The translations under genes were made by a program, and so were the position numbers. From Liopterus haemorrhoidalis (Eukaryota > Arthropoda > Insecta > Coleoptera > Dytiscidae): a DNA stretch of 64,000 bases. Below, piece by piece: positions 32,957 to 43,100 of this stretch (position 1 is its first letter; each line of letters starts with the position of its first letter). Under the pieces are notes generated by a model. The model did not search any database, was not told the DNA's origin, and saw only the letters and a list, made by a program, of their open reading frames with translations. The DNA lies in the NCBI GenBank assembly GCA_963971575.1, contig OZ020617.1:43000606-43064605 (forward strand), in the 5' to 3' direction.

Positions 32957-34558
32957 CTTCACTTATTATATAATTCTTTATTTCCCCCAGGCCTTGCGGC
33001 GTATAGGGTTTTCACTATTACATTGAGAAAAAAAATAATCAAAATAATAATAAAATAAAATAATGATTTTCTTTCTTCTTCTTCTTCTACTTTTTACCTC
33101 CGGTGTTCATCTCTTTCTTCGTAATCTCTTTTCGGCTTCCGTCTCCGGTCTCCTTCCTTCTTGACTCCAGTTCTTCTTCCCCTCTTTCTTCGCTTCTCTT
33201 CCCTCTTTTCTTTCCTCCTCCATTGTCTCTTTCTTCCTTCTTGTACTCAGTTCTGTCTTACCTCTCCGCATTCCTTCCTTCTTTCCTCGAGTACTCTCGC
33301 CCACCTTTCTCTCTTTCCTTCTTCACTCAACAGCTCCTTTATCTCTCCCTCCCATTTTGTCATCTTTCCACATCTTTTTGTAAGATGTTCCAAGGATTCT
33401 TCCTCCTCTCTACACATTCTGCATACCCTATTCTCCGGTTTTGCCCAATACCTACTACTCCGTTCTTCATTTCCGCATCTTAATCTGGCAATCCTTCTAA
33501 CTCTGCCCTCTGCCTTTCCTCTCCTCCCTTTCAAATATTTAGTTATTCCTACCGTCCTTATCTCCCTATACCTTTTCACATTCCTTGAATTGTCTATTCT
33601 TACTGTTCTTTCCTGCTCCTGTACCTCCTTGTCTCTCCTTCTCAATTCTTCTTCTATGTTTCTTCCTCCATTTCTCTTTCGCTCAGCTTCCCTTATGTCC
33701 ATCCCACATCTCCAATAGTACTCTTTCCTTGTTTCTCCCCATTCTGACAGTTTACCTTTTTGTTCTTCCTTCATTCTTTCTTCCCAGCATTCTCTTAATA
33801 TCTTCCTTCTTTCGTCCCTCCTGATTTTCTCCTCATGCTTCGCCGCCCTCGCCCCGGCTCCTACTCTCAGCTTTTCCCTCTTCATTTCCTCTCTCACTAT
33901 ATATCCTGGTGTCGTTCTGTCTAATCCCATAATCCATCTCATGTATCCCTCTTGTACCCTTTCTACTATCTCCCATTCTTTCCATCCCCAGATCTCTACT
34001 CCGTACATGAGGATACTCTTCACAATCCCGTCAAACAATTTCATTCTCCACCTGATATCGTCGTCAAACCTCCTCTCTCCTATGCTCCATAGCTTCCCCA
34101 TAACCATTCTTGCTTTCTTCACCCTTTCTCTAACATGCTGCTCTGCTCTGTTGTTCCTCGTTAGAACATATCCGAGGTACTTCATACTCTTTACCTCTTC
34201 AATTTCTGTCCCTGACCATTCCCATCTTATATTCTTTCTCTTTCCTCCCCCCTTTCCAAACACCATCACCTTCGTTTTATCTCTGTTTACCTCCAGATTT
34301 TTTTCTTCTTAAGTACTTGTCCGCTCTGACCATCATCCTCTTTAGTCCCTGCTCATTCTCTGCCATCGGAGTCAGGTCATCTGCGTACCCCATTGTTTAA
34401 TACTTCTTCCTTCCCACCACCACTCCTCCGTCTTGCCCCTTCCTCATTGTTTCTTCCAAGTCAGCTACGTATATATTAAATAATGTTGGGCTCAACGGAC
34501 AGCCCTGCCTCACACCCCCTTATTTACCCAAAAGATTTCGGACTTCACTTATTATATA
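32957..34558 (-). mobile_element. 5'-truncated non-LTR retrotransposon with 16-bp TSD
   Basis: CTTCACTTATTATATA is present at 32957-32972 and 34543-34558, so the insert is 32973-34542 on the minus strand. It is the same family as the element at 8860-10357 and is likewise truncated within the RT domain. It inserted into H2 and is therefore younger than it. The coding strand is purine-rich, so the plus strand appears as a long CT-rich tract. Confidence 0.85.
33247..34530 (-). pseudogene. Reverse transcriptase C-terminal half with zinc knuckle
   Basis: Upstream (34530-34310) it reads RQGCPLSPTLFNIYVADLEE (motif B) and MGYADDLTPMAENEQ (catalytic YADD). A one-base indel near 34305 leads into a 340-codon open frame (34269-33247): MVFGKGGGKRKN, MKYLGYVLTRNNRAEQHVRE, SILMYGVEIWGWKEWEIVER, a long Arg/Glu-rich region, then CRMCREEEESLEHLTKRC (C-x2-C...H-x4-C zinc knuckle). 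It is homologous over its length to the protein at 8881-10265 and somewhat better preserved. The plus-strand ORFs over the same region are CT-rich shadows. Confidence 0.8.
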
Positions 34559-34609
34559 CCTGTGAAACCCTGCAATGTGTGAAAATTCACACTTCCCATA
34601 AATTTTTTA

Positions 34610-35850
34610 TTTAAAGTGTTTAAAACCCTGGGTTCAACCCTGTATATATTTGGAGTATATAACGCCTGAAAGAAATCAGCTATTGTAAGAAGTGTAACAA
34701 AGGCTATTTCTCCAGGACAGATATGTCACACTTGTAGATTTAGTGTTGTGATACCGATATGTCGTAGTGTCAGCAAGTGCGATAAGAGAGCGATGTTGAC
34801 ACTCATCCATCAGTCGCGCTGGAAACGAAGCTTTTTAGATAAAATCACGGATATTTTGTGTAGTTTTTCATGTATTTCAATAACACAGTCTGACGGGGAT
34901 AAACTAGAACGTGATGATTAAGTGGGTATTTTTGGAAAATGTAAATATATGCACCGAGATTCTATGGTGAGATTAACAATATTTGGTTTTGAAAGATGAT
35001 TTAGTTGATGAAATTTTAGAAATAGTCTATCACAAAAAATCAGTTACATTTTTATACAGTAAAATCTGGGATGTTATACCTTAAAATTGAGTGTTATAAG
35101 CAAATAACGCTAAACGGGGTATTTTTATATATTTGCAGGGTTTCAAATAACTTTTATATTTATATAGTTTTCTACTGACTTTTTAGCATGACTATTTATA
35201 GTTTTTATTTATATTTTTTACTTATATTTATGGATTTCAAATAAATTTTATATTAATGTAGTATTGTGTAGTATTGTTCAAATGATACGAGTACTTCAAC
35301 ATTTTTCGAAATGATTTCTTTATAATTTCGAACCTTAGTCGAAAAACACTATACTTGATGATAATGGAATGCAACTTGGTACACGTGTTCTTTACGAAAA
35401 TTTAATCAGTTTAAAACAGATGTGAAAAAAATGCATGTTTATATTTATTTTTATTTTTATGTTCTTGTTTGAACGTTTTGGATGGTACAAAACAAGTTTT
35501 AGATTGATTTAATGATATTTTCTGAAATCATCAGTGAAATAATGTTAAATTATCAGTGAAGTGACTCCAAATCGGCAGTGCATACCTAAACAATAAAACA
35601 AGTGAAAACAAGTAAACAAATAAATGTTAAACATAATAATATCCACAATTCGTGATGAAAAACTTAACTTCACTGCCTAAGTACACAAATATCTATAAAC
35701 TATTGTTTAATATATTTAACAAAAAAGATGACACCGATGACTATTATCTCAATTTATAATTTTGTGTGACAAATCACGTTTTGAATTATACGTCCCTTGC
35801 ATAATTTTACAATAAAATGTAATTTTATGAAAAAATTGAAGTATTAACTC
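34610..35850. other. AT-rich intergenic sequence
   Basis: No gene, TIR pair or RNA signal could be supported. Confidence 0.4.
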
Positions 35851-36897
35851 ATTTTTAGGGTTTTGTAGGTATGACCAAAAAACCCTTATACCGTCATTTT
35901 GTCGTCTGTCTGTCTGTCGTCTGTCTGTCTGTTCGGTAAAAATTGTAGCCAAACGGCTAAACCTATAGAGTTGAAATTTGGCATGCTTATACAACTCTTT
36001 GACCCGCACATAGGAAAAATACTAAAACATCTAAAAAACATATCCCCCTAAAAATATAAACAAATATATGCTCATCGAAAAAAAAAATATTTTTTTACAA
36101 TTCTGTGTAGGGTATCAAATGAAAGCCCTTGGTACGTGGATGAACGATCAAAATTTTATTTTTGCAAAATAAATTATTTTGAGGCGATTTTTGCCAAAAA
36201 TTTGTCCCACACCCTGTGGCCCAGATGGTTTAAACTAAAAATCTGAAAAAATTCTCAGTAATGTACATTGGTGTGAACCGGAATAGTACAACAGGAATTT
36301 TTGATCCGATTATGTTTTCGGAAAATAACGCATTTTTTGTTTTTAAGTAAAATATGTAATATATTTAATCCGCTATTTAAAATAGTAAACGAGTGATCCT
36401 GTATGGCACAGTGGTAGCGTTCTCGCTTAGTGAGTTGAAACTACTGTAAGAAACTGTGTTCGAATCCCGTTAATTTTTATTTTTTTAGTTTTTTTTTTGC
36501 ATTTTTATTATGTTTAAATTATTTTATCAAAATTCTAGTTATATTTTGGTAAATGTTGCATTTAATTTTTAAAAGCGTAAATTTAATAACCAGTGGGAAG
36601 TGTTGAAATTATAATTTAATTCTATATTTGAAGGTATCAGAGGGCGAGGCTTATGATTTAAGCAACCAATGGAAGCCATAGGCGCAATTTTCAAAATCTT
36701 AATGAACCTTGCTATATAAAACAATACTGCACATATTTAGAAACTTAAATAATGGTATTAGGCATTCGAATTAAAATTCATAAAAATATATTTTGACATA
36801 AAAATTTTTTTTGGCATCCCTAATAATCATCACACAGTTAATAAATACCTGCGAAACCCTGAAATGTGTGAAAATTCACACTTCACATCAATTTTTT
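35851..36897 (+). mobile_element. Helentron-like element, short type (H3), uninterrupted
   Basis: The most complete copy: 5' subterminal repeat AGGGTTTTGTAGGTAT, (GTCT)n at 35905-35932, a 'TTTGGCATGCTTATACAACT' block, 'CACACCCTGTGGCCCAGATG', a tRNA-like cassette (36394-36472), 'CCAATGGAAGCCATAGGCG', then ATACCTGCGAAACCCTGAAA and the hairpin GTGTGAAAATTCACAC, ending CTTCACATCAATTTTTT. About 1,047 bp with no ORF. The 5' repeat and the block just before the hairpin are inverted copies, the arrangement described for Helentron/DINE subterminal repeats. Confidence 0.75.
36394..36472 (+). repeat. tRNA-like cassette in H3 (same type in H8)
   Basis: A-box-like TGGCACAGTGGTAGCG; B-box-like GTGTTCGAATCCCG about 45 nt downstream. 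The same cassette, inverted, is in H8 at 62118-62197. No acceptor stem pairs, so it is not a working tRNA gene, but internal Pol III promoter boxes look intact. Confidence 0.6.
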
Positions 36898-37442
36898 CAC
36901 AGATGCAGCCGATATCATGTTGTTTGGAAATGTCGATGATATAGGAAAGATGGCGCAGTAAGAATTAAATTTCGATTCTAGATCCGTGTTTGTATTTTTT
37001 TGAATTACATGAAAACTTTATCAACTTTTTTTCTTATCTTCACACCCTTATATAAAAGCAATTCTTTTTTGTGACACAGCCTATGTTTACAGTATTACCA
37101 TTTCTTTTGAAGGACATATATCCCGATATGTTTTATTTACATTTCAATCAAATATCAAATGCAACTATTGACTCTATGATCTACGTTTATAGTCAGACAA
37201 TGATTCTTCCAAATCCCGTGTGACTACGTTCTACCCCATATGTTCAAATAATGCTTTCAGCATGTGTATGCATAACATATCTTATGTCAAACATTACAAG
37301 ATAGAAAAATCAGTGCCGGACCCAGGCAAAAAAAAATATCGACTCAGAGAGTAACATTATTTCAAAAAATGAAATGAAGTCAGATTCTCCCTTTTTGAGT
37401 TAACAGTTATTTGGGTCATCTTTTTACTTGACACTGTTGAGT
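36898..37442. other. AT-rich intergenic sequence
   Basis: Nothing supported. Confidence 0.4.
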
Positions 37443-37714
37443 TAGGTAAAAGGTTCTTAAAGGAAGCACTTGGTAAAGTTACAAAAATATTTTTAGTTCA
37501 AATTTCAGACGGATACCCAGAGTTTTGTCTTGGGTGACCTCAGAAGTCAAAAAATTTCCATAGGTGTGCTCAGGAGGCAATTTGTTTGCGACTGGTGCAC
37601 GTTCAATTACAAAGCAAATGTTTCCCAAAATCGTGTTTGGAGAACTTGGGGGAGGGGCCTCTTATTCAGTCGTAGTTAAAGTTACAATAATAAAATTTAA
37701 GAACCTTTTACCTA
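37443..37714. mobile_element. Small MITE with 19-bp perfect TIRs
   Basis: TAGGTAAAAGGTTCTTAAA at 37443-37461 is repeated in exact inversion at 37696-37714; the element is 272 bp. If the outer TA is the target duplication it fits Tc1/mariner MITEs. A left-half copy lies at 379-480. There is no coding capacity. Confidence 0.7.
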
Positions 37715-37951
37715 TATACAAGTTTCACCATGGATTTGACCGTTGGTTTCTCAATTAAGAATTGAAAAAAGAAGAAGCCTACAATAATTTGAAAAATAGA
37801 CATTGTCTCAAAATTTCAAAAAATTCGATATCTTGCGAAAAAAATAACGGGATTTTTCATAATAAAAAATCTTGTTCGCAATAATTCCATTTTCATTACT
37901 AAATTTTTTACGTGACCATTTTTTTCAGTAACAACTGTCATCATCAATATA

Positions 37952-38010
37952 CTAGCGTGTTGACTAATAGTCATCAGGGAGGTCGGGTTCAAATCCCGGT
38001 GCTGGCACAG
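37952..38010 (+). repeat. tRNA-like (SINE head) remnant
   Basis: The B-box-like GGGTTCAAATCCCGGTGC at 37985-38002 is clear, with an A-box-like TAGCGTGTTGACTAATAG upstream. A (TTTA)n run at 38145-38172 could be the tail of the same SINE. Confidence 0.45.
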
Positions 38011-38440
38011 ATGTTTATATTTGTAGTATTGAGGTTTAAAAATCAGCTGTGGTCACTACAGAACCAACCGCCATCACAAAGTACTTGTATAAAGTACATT
38101 CTAGCAGCAGAGTAGTTATTATTGTAAAAGACAATAACTTATTATATTTATTTATTTATTTATTTATTTAATAATGCAACATACATTCCCTAAGTTAAGT
38201 TGACAATTTCATAATGTGTATTTATAATTTACGATAACCATGGAAACGTACCTGCATACATACAAAAAAAAATCTCTCAAATAAAAGTTGTTAGTTACTG
38301 CTTTTATAGCAACTTTTGTAAAATAAATTTTTTCGAAATATTTCTCTGTTGTGAAATATTCGCAAAAATCTTAAAACCGACACGAGTATTCCCTCCCATT
38401 TCTAGTTAGGGAAATCAGTCTAGGGTGTGCACAACCTTAC

Positions 38441-39138
38441 AGTTTCTTATACAAGACTAACAACCTGAAATAATATTAGTAACAATCTATATATCAAAAT
38501 TTTCATCGAATTTTTACCTATCTAATAGGATATTTTTAATTGTAAAAAGAACTGTCATATAATTGTAAATAAACAAATTGCGTAATAGACGCCATCTTGC
38601 ATACCATTCGACGCATATTTGTGTACCATGCGGCAAATTGTAGCTAAAGCTCTACAAATATGTTTGGAGATAATTTGTTCTATTGTGAAAATTACTTATA
38701 GTTACTGTACTTGGTATTTTACTTTTGCCGCCACCTCAAATCTGCCGCGGTTCTTAATATAGGTGCTGCAGACAAAAATGATTTATTTTATGTAAAGAAT
38801 ACTTCTATCAAGTGGCATTTCATTATTATCAAGTATAATATTTTTAGACGAAGGCTCTAAACTACAATCATGTCGAAAAAAATGTTGACGTATTATTTGA
38901 ACATTTCTACACAAAAATATATAAATATAAAAATTACTTGTAAACCACAAATATATTTAAAAAATTACAGAACATTGTTGTGTGATACCTATTATTAAGT
39001 TATTGAGCAGTAACATTTTTACAATATTTTTTTCTACAATCAAAAATATCCTATTAGATAGATAAAAATTCTGTACAATATTTGATGTATAGATTGTCAC
39101 TAATTTTATTTCAGATTGTTAGTTTTGTATAAGAAACT
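38441..39138. mobile_element. TIR element with arms of about 110 bp
   Basis: The left arm starts AGTTTCTTATACAAGACTAA and the right arm, on the other strand, AGTTTCTTATACAAAACTAA. The match continues through CAATCTATA and 'CCTATCTAATAGGATATTTT' for about 110 bp with roughly 80 percent identity by eye. The interior (about 480 bp) is non-coding. An isolated AGTTTTGTATAAGAAACT at 63407-63424 is the same terminus. I could not find a matching target duplication. Confidence 0.65.
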
Positions 39139-39279
39139 AATCATCTCTGGGGGTTGTACGTAGCGTTAACCGATTTATACCAAAAGTTGATCAACTCGTG
39201 CCATTGATGTCAAAAGCTTATATATGAAGTTTCATAAAAATCCTTTTAGCCGAATTTGCTCTGCAGGTGTCCACAGACC

Positions 39280-39310
<31 letters not shown>

Positions 39311-39494
39311 CGACAGATACCATGCTAAAAATAGTCAAAACGTTATGTAGGGACCTCAATTCGTGAAGATCCATCGAAATCTCGAAATGTCAAAATAGGT
39401 ATGATCACAATACCTCCCTTATATATGTAGGCGGTGGGTAATAATATTTTCATTGATAGATATTTTTTAAGAACATAATCTGATCTAAAATATT
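39139..39494 (+). repeat. Interspersed repeat with (CAGA)n
   Basis: A (CAGA)n microsatellite at 39280-39312 lies in an element-like context ('GAAGTTTCATAAAAATCC...GTAGGGACCTCAA'). The boundaries are unknown. Confidence 0.4.
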
Positions 39495-39960
39495 CCCAAA
39501 TATTCATCCAATCGAAAAAGCATATACAGCAAACAAGATTTATTTTCTTATTATAAAAAATATCTGTCATTTTTCTCTCCCATTTTTGTTGTTACGTCAA
39601 TAATAATGGAGATATTTCAAAAGTTTAGATTTAGGGTGTCCCCACGTAACTCCCCAAATATTCATCTAAATGAAAAAAATCATAAAAATAAAAAATGTTT
39701 TTTCTTACTATAAACTATTTTTTTTTATATATGATTTTTCTGTTGAGTCAATTATAAGGGAGATATATATATATATATATAAAGATTTTAGTAGTAGTGT
39801 TCCCCCGTAAATTCCCAAATATTCATCTAAATGAATTAAATAAAAAGATTTGTTTTATTATTATAAACAATTTTTGTTTTATATATTTTTATGTTAAGTC
39901 AATAATAATGGAGATTTTAAGTTTTTAATAAACAGTTCTAAGTTTTAACCCAGAAACAAT
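39495..39960 (+). repeat. Tandem array, three units of about 160 bp
   Basis: Units begin with CCCAAATATTCATC at 39495, 39653 and 39814. Each contains an A/T-rich middle with TATTATAAA, then GTCAAT(A/T)ATAA(T/G)GGAGAT and a C-rich CCCCACGTAA-like end. They are diverged, so this is an old local duplication or part of a satellite. Confidence 0.6.
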
Positions 39961-39989
39961 AATCTCCAAAGAATAAAAATTTTGAAATG

Positions 39990-40245
39990 CCTTATAGCCA
40001 ATGTTCGAATCCTGGTTCTACTCTATCATCGTACCAAATTACGTGTAAATATGTCGAGCCGTTTTTCCCTGAATTTCGGATAGACTGACAGACAGACAGG
40101 CAGGTAGACAAGCAGGCAGGCAGACAGACAGACAGACAAAAAATTATTTTTTTGCGGATTTAGTCTGAAACGTGTAGAAACCAATTATGAGGTTAAAAAA
40201 ATAAAAAAATAAACAGATATAGTACCCAATTTTATTAATATAGAT
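39990..40245 (+). repeat. Interspersed repeat with GACA/GGCA microsatellite
   Basis: A B-box-like TGTTCGAATCCTGG at 40002-40015 is followed by CGAGCCGTTTTTCC, a (CAGA)n/(CAGG)n run at 40088-40137 and 'TTTTTTTGCGGATTTAGTCT...CCCAATTTTATTAATA'. The last part recurs at 17260-17390. The class is uncertain; a tRNA-derived SINE fused to a microsatellite-bearing body is possible. Confidence 0.45.
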
Positions 40246-41040
40246 AAAGTATTGAATTTATTGTCCCTAATTAATCAAACAGATGTATATGGAGCAACTT
40301 ACATCGATACATCCCTCTGATATTTCATAAATCAAACCTTTCACCCTTCAGGCAACAAAAAAATACATTTTTCCAAAAACAAATTCTAAAATTAATAGTC
40401 AATAATCGCTCATTTTAATAACAAACCACTATCAGGTTCAGATTCATCACAAAAAATGTCAGCATCATTAAGTCGCATTCTCTGGTTTAAATTTCATAAA
40501 CAGCGGAAACTCTTAATGATTATTCGTTAAATGTCAAGTTATTTTCAGAGCCATCTGATATGGGTAGAAGAAATTCACGGTCGGAATTTACTTGGTTAGA
40601 TGTTTCACCTTTGAAATATCTTATCAGCTGTAACATGCTTGCATCGTACGTACCCTAAACATTCTTTTGGACGATATTTTCTTGTTTCCCACCGATCTTG
40701 TGTCGTCGAATGTTTAACCTTCCGTTTGTCTTAACAGATAGACATTTGTCTTTGTCGATGAATTCGTGTTCAGTTTTAAATTACCTTAAGATGTTTTCTG
40801 ATAAGTGTTTACATTGCAAGATTTTGATTTATTAATATATTTAAGGTTATATTGTAACAGTAGTACCGACTACTGATTTTGAATAAATTAGTTTCAAAAG
40901 AATTTTTTGTCATTAGTATCTGCTTTCAACAATAGGGAAGAGTTGGAAGGAATGGGCCACTTTGTTGTTATAATATATATTTTATATTTTATCTGGATAT
41001 AAAAAATGATTTTATCAACGACCATTAAATAATAAATAAT
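40246..41040. other. Intergenic sequence
   Basis: Nothing supported. Confidence 0.4.
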
Positions 41041-41285
41041 TATTATTATCTGCTACCTCTCTGGCCTGCAGATTGCAAAAAGCCGTGCTGCTCGGATCGC
41101 TTCGCATTGTGCGGACGCTGGATTTGGTGTGAGCCCATCGGTCGCATATCGCCAGGGTTTGGGATGCGACCGATTGCAGGGAAAAAGCTCTCTCGACCTT
41201 CTCGTGAAGGTAAGAGAAGAGCGTCTCGTCTGTGCCGTACACGTTGCGGGCAAACCTGAACGGTACTGGCGAGACTGCAAACCCC
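41041..41285 (-). repeat. Unidentified repeat with conserved frame, copy 3
   Basis: On the minus strand the frame reads FARNVYGTDETLFSYLHEKV, then ERAFSLQSVASQTLAICDRW, then AHTKSSVRTMRSDPSSTAFC. This is the longest version of the family also seen at 1560 and 2696. It is GC-richer than the surroundings and ends in a short ATAATAATAATTATT tail. The uninterrupted frame of 75 codons and protein-level conservation between copies suggest it derives from coding sequence. No known family was recognised. Confidence 0.55.
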
Positions 41286-41359
41286 CCTTCTTTAATAATA
41301 ATAATAATAATAATGTTTATTGACTAAATACATTCATTTACATAAAATATAAGTTATTT

Positions 41360-42100
41360 AAAACTAAAGTTATCGAACTCATCGAAACTACACCTGGGAT
41401 TTACAGTTAGAATAGCTTTGATTTTATCGTGGAAATTTTTGGGTGGTAGTTCTCTAATTTAATTTAAAAAATGTAATTGAAAAATAATTGATGGAGTTCT
41501 TCGAACTGTCAAGGCGTAAAGCTGCATTCAGAGCTCTGTAAAACAACACGTTGTACGCTATGGATAAATTTTAAACGAAGTCATTTGGTATGATCGGACA
41601 TGCTCGTGCTTTGTCGTTGCTATACTACTGTTGAGCGATAAAGTACGAGCTTGTCGTACGAGCATACCAATTGCACTCGTTTAAAAACTATCCATAACGC
41701 ACAGCGTGTTCATTTACTGAGCTCTGAATGCAGCTTAAGAAGTTACCATGAATATTGTTTTTTAACCGAGTATTATGGTTGTGGGTTTTACTGCAGGTTG
41801 GGAAATTATTTAGATTTTGGTGAATATGATACGCCGTAAAAGATGAAAAGGGAAGGTTAGAGACATTATATTGAGTTTTACAAAAAGATCTCGACAGTCG
41901 GCTTGAAAAGTAGCAGAAGCAATAATTCTTACAACCTTACGCTGTAAGGCAAAAATTCTTTTGCCAGCTGGTGAATGTCCCCAGATTAATAAACCATAGC
42001 TTAACTGGGAATGAAAAAGGGAAAAGTAAGCTTGTGTACCAAGGAAAATTACATACGAGGGATTGTCATAGTGTCTTAGTGGTTATGAGTAAGCTTTGGG
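41360..42100 (-). pseudogene. Jockey-like ORF2 C-terminal remnant
   Basis: Across two frames the minus strand reads FFHSQLSYGLLIWGHSPAGK, then RIFALQRKVVRIIASATFQA, then DCRDLFVKLNIMSLPSLFIF. This is the conserved thumb/C-terminal region of Jockey and CR1 ORF2 proteins (SYGIIFWG...RIFRLQKKAIRII). After the MITE the end is ELPPKNFHDKIKAILTVNPR then CSFDEFDNFSFK and a stop. Frameshifts are present. It resembles the same region of the element at 12710-15127 but is clearly another family. Confidence 0.65.
41517..41738. mobile_element. PIF/Harbinger-like MITE with 70-bp TIRs and TAA TSD
   Basis: The element at 41520-41735 (216 bp) is flanked by TAA on both sides. Termini AGCTGCATTCAGAGCTC on the left and its inverse on the right; the arms match for about 70 bp with some mismatches, leaving a short loop. 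A 3-bp TWA duplication is the hallmark of PIF/Harbinger. Confidence 0.8.
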
Positions 42101-42189
42101 ACTTGGTAGTGTTCAAGGATAGTTTATTGCTGGTGAACCAGGAATTAGCTCTGTCAATTATCATTGTCAGTATGCAGCGGATATTCTTC

Positions 42190-42981
42190 GTGATGCTCAG
42201 GGCCGGGCCAATCATTTTTGGCGCCTGAGGCAAGATAGAAAAATTGCGCCTTTCGATTTTATCCCCCCCCGCAGGGGGGATACGTGACGTATCGACTTTA
42301 GTACAGAATAGCCGTTATTATTAAAAATTTACTTAAAAAAATATTTTTGAATGATTTTTCTATAAATATATAAAGTGTACTGGTAATAGGTAACGAAATA
42401 AAAACTTACCTTAAAGTTAAAAATTCACACAATCACATAAAGCACAACAACAAAAATTAATTACTTATAAAACTAAAATTAAAAATTAAAAATAGGAAAT
42501 AAAAATAGTTAGGTAAGTATATAATTTTTTCATCAAACTCTTTACACTTTCAAAGTAAAATTATAAGTGATTTTTTTAACCCCTGCAATATTTTTGTAAA
42601 ATGTTGCATTTTGTCACCATCTGTACAAATAATTATCCTGCCATAAAAATAGAAAGTTCAAATGATTAGATTTTTAGAAAATTTGGCGGGTAAATGTTTA
42701 AGATGAGTAAATAGGGATCTTCACGAATTCCTCTGGTTCAGGCCACTTAAATCCATAACAGATGTTGGCCATAAATAACATTGAAACCTTTCTTACACTT
42801 GATTTTGGTTGAAACAAGTGCCGTCCAAATACAGCACTACCAGAAATAATAAAATATTTTTTGGCAAATTTGATAATCACGACTATTTTGGTTCATTAAA
42901 AAGATTCTTTTTGGCGCCTTGATAAATCCGGCGCCTGAGGCGATCGCCTCGCCGCCTCACCCATCCGGCCCTGGTGATGCT
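42190..42981. mobile_element. hAT element with perfect 8-bp TSD
   Basis: The element at 42198-42973 (776 bp) is flanked by GTGATGCT (42190-42197 and 42974-42981). Left terminus CAGGGCCGGGCCAATC; right terminus on the other strand CAGGGCCGGATGGGTG. GGCGCCTGAGGC blocks lie just inside both ends. There is no transposase ORF. It is inserted in the Jockey-like remnant. Confidence 0.85.
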
Positions 42982-43100
42982 TCATCATCAAACGAACTCT
43001 TACTAGCTTGGAAACTGAAGAAATAGATGAGAGTCAATCCACAGAAGTCTTTCGAACTGTAATGTTGAAAGCCAACGTCTGGTCCAAAAAGTGAAGAATT

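Larger units (their letters stand above)
31957..34609 (+). mobile_element. Helentron-like element, short type (H2), split by a LINE
   Basis: It starts TAGGGTTTTGTAGGTATGAC, then TCTGTCTGTCTG, then the conserved body, a tRNA-like cassette at 32423-32510 and the 'CCAATGAAAGCCATAGGCG' block. The 3' part (34559-34609) with ACCTGTGAAACCCTG and the hairpin GTGTGAAAATTCACAC lies beyond the LINE insertion at 32957-34558. Without the insertion the copy is about 1.07 kb. The 5' AGGGTTTTGTAGGTAT is the inverted counterpart of the 3' block next to the hairpin. Confidence 0.7.
41286..43100 (-). mobile_element. Jockey-like LINE 3' part, split by two DNA elements
   Basis: The minus-strand sequence ends in an (ATT)n tail (AATAATAATAATAATAATAA on the plus strand, 41295-41316). 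The coding remnant lies at 42090-41740 and the last codons at 41490-41360. It is interrupted by a PIF-like MITE (41520-41735) and a hAT element (42198-42973); both insertions split recognisable LINE sequence. Confidence 0.65.

Noticed and set aside
33103..34312. Plus-strand CT-rich ORFs (126, 185, 79 and 123 codons)
   Set aside because: They are shadows of the minus-strand LINE ORF; the Ser/Leu/Phe/Pro-rich composition results from the CT-rich complement.
36394..36472. A functional tRNA gene
   Set aside because: A- and B-boxes are present, but acceptor-stem pairing and a sensible anticodon arm could not be built, and the segment recurs inside repeats. The same holds for 18188, 37952, 55405 and 59356.
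39276..39312. CRISPR-like regular repeats, here and at 21000, 40088 and 52704
   Set aside because: They are simple microsatellites without spacers; the genome is eukaryotic.
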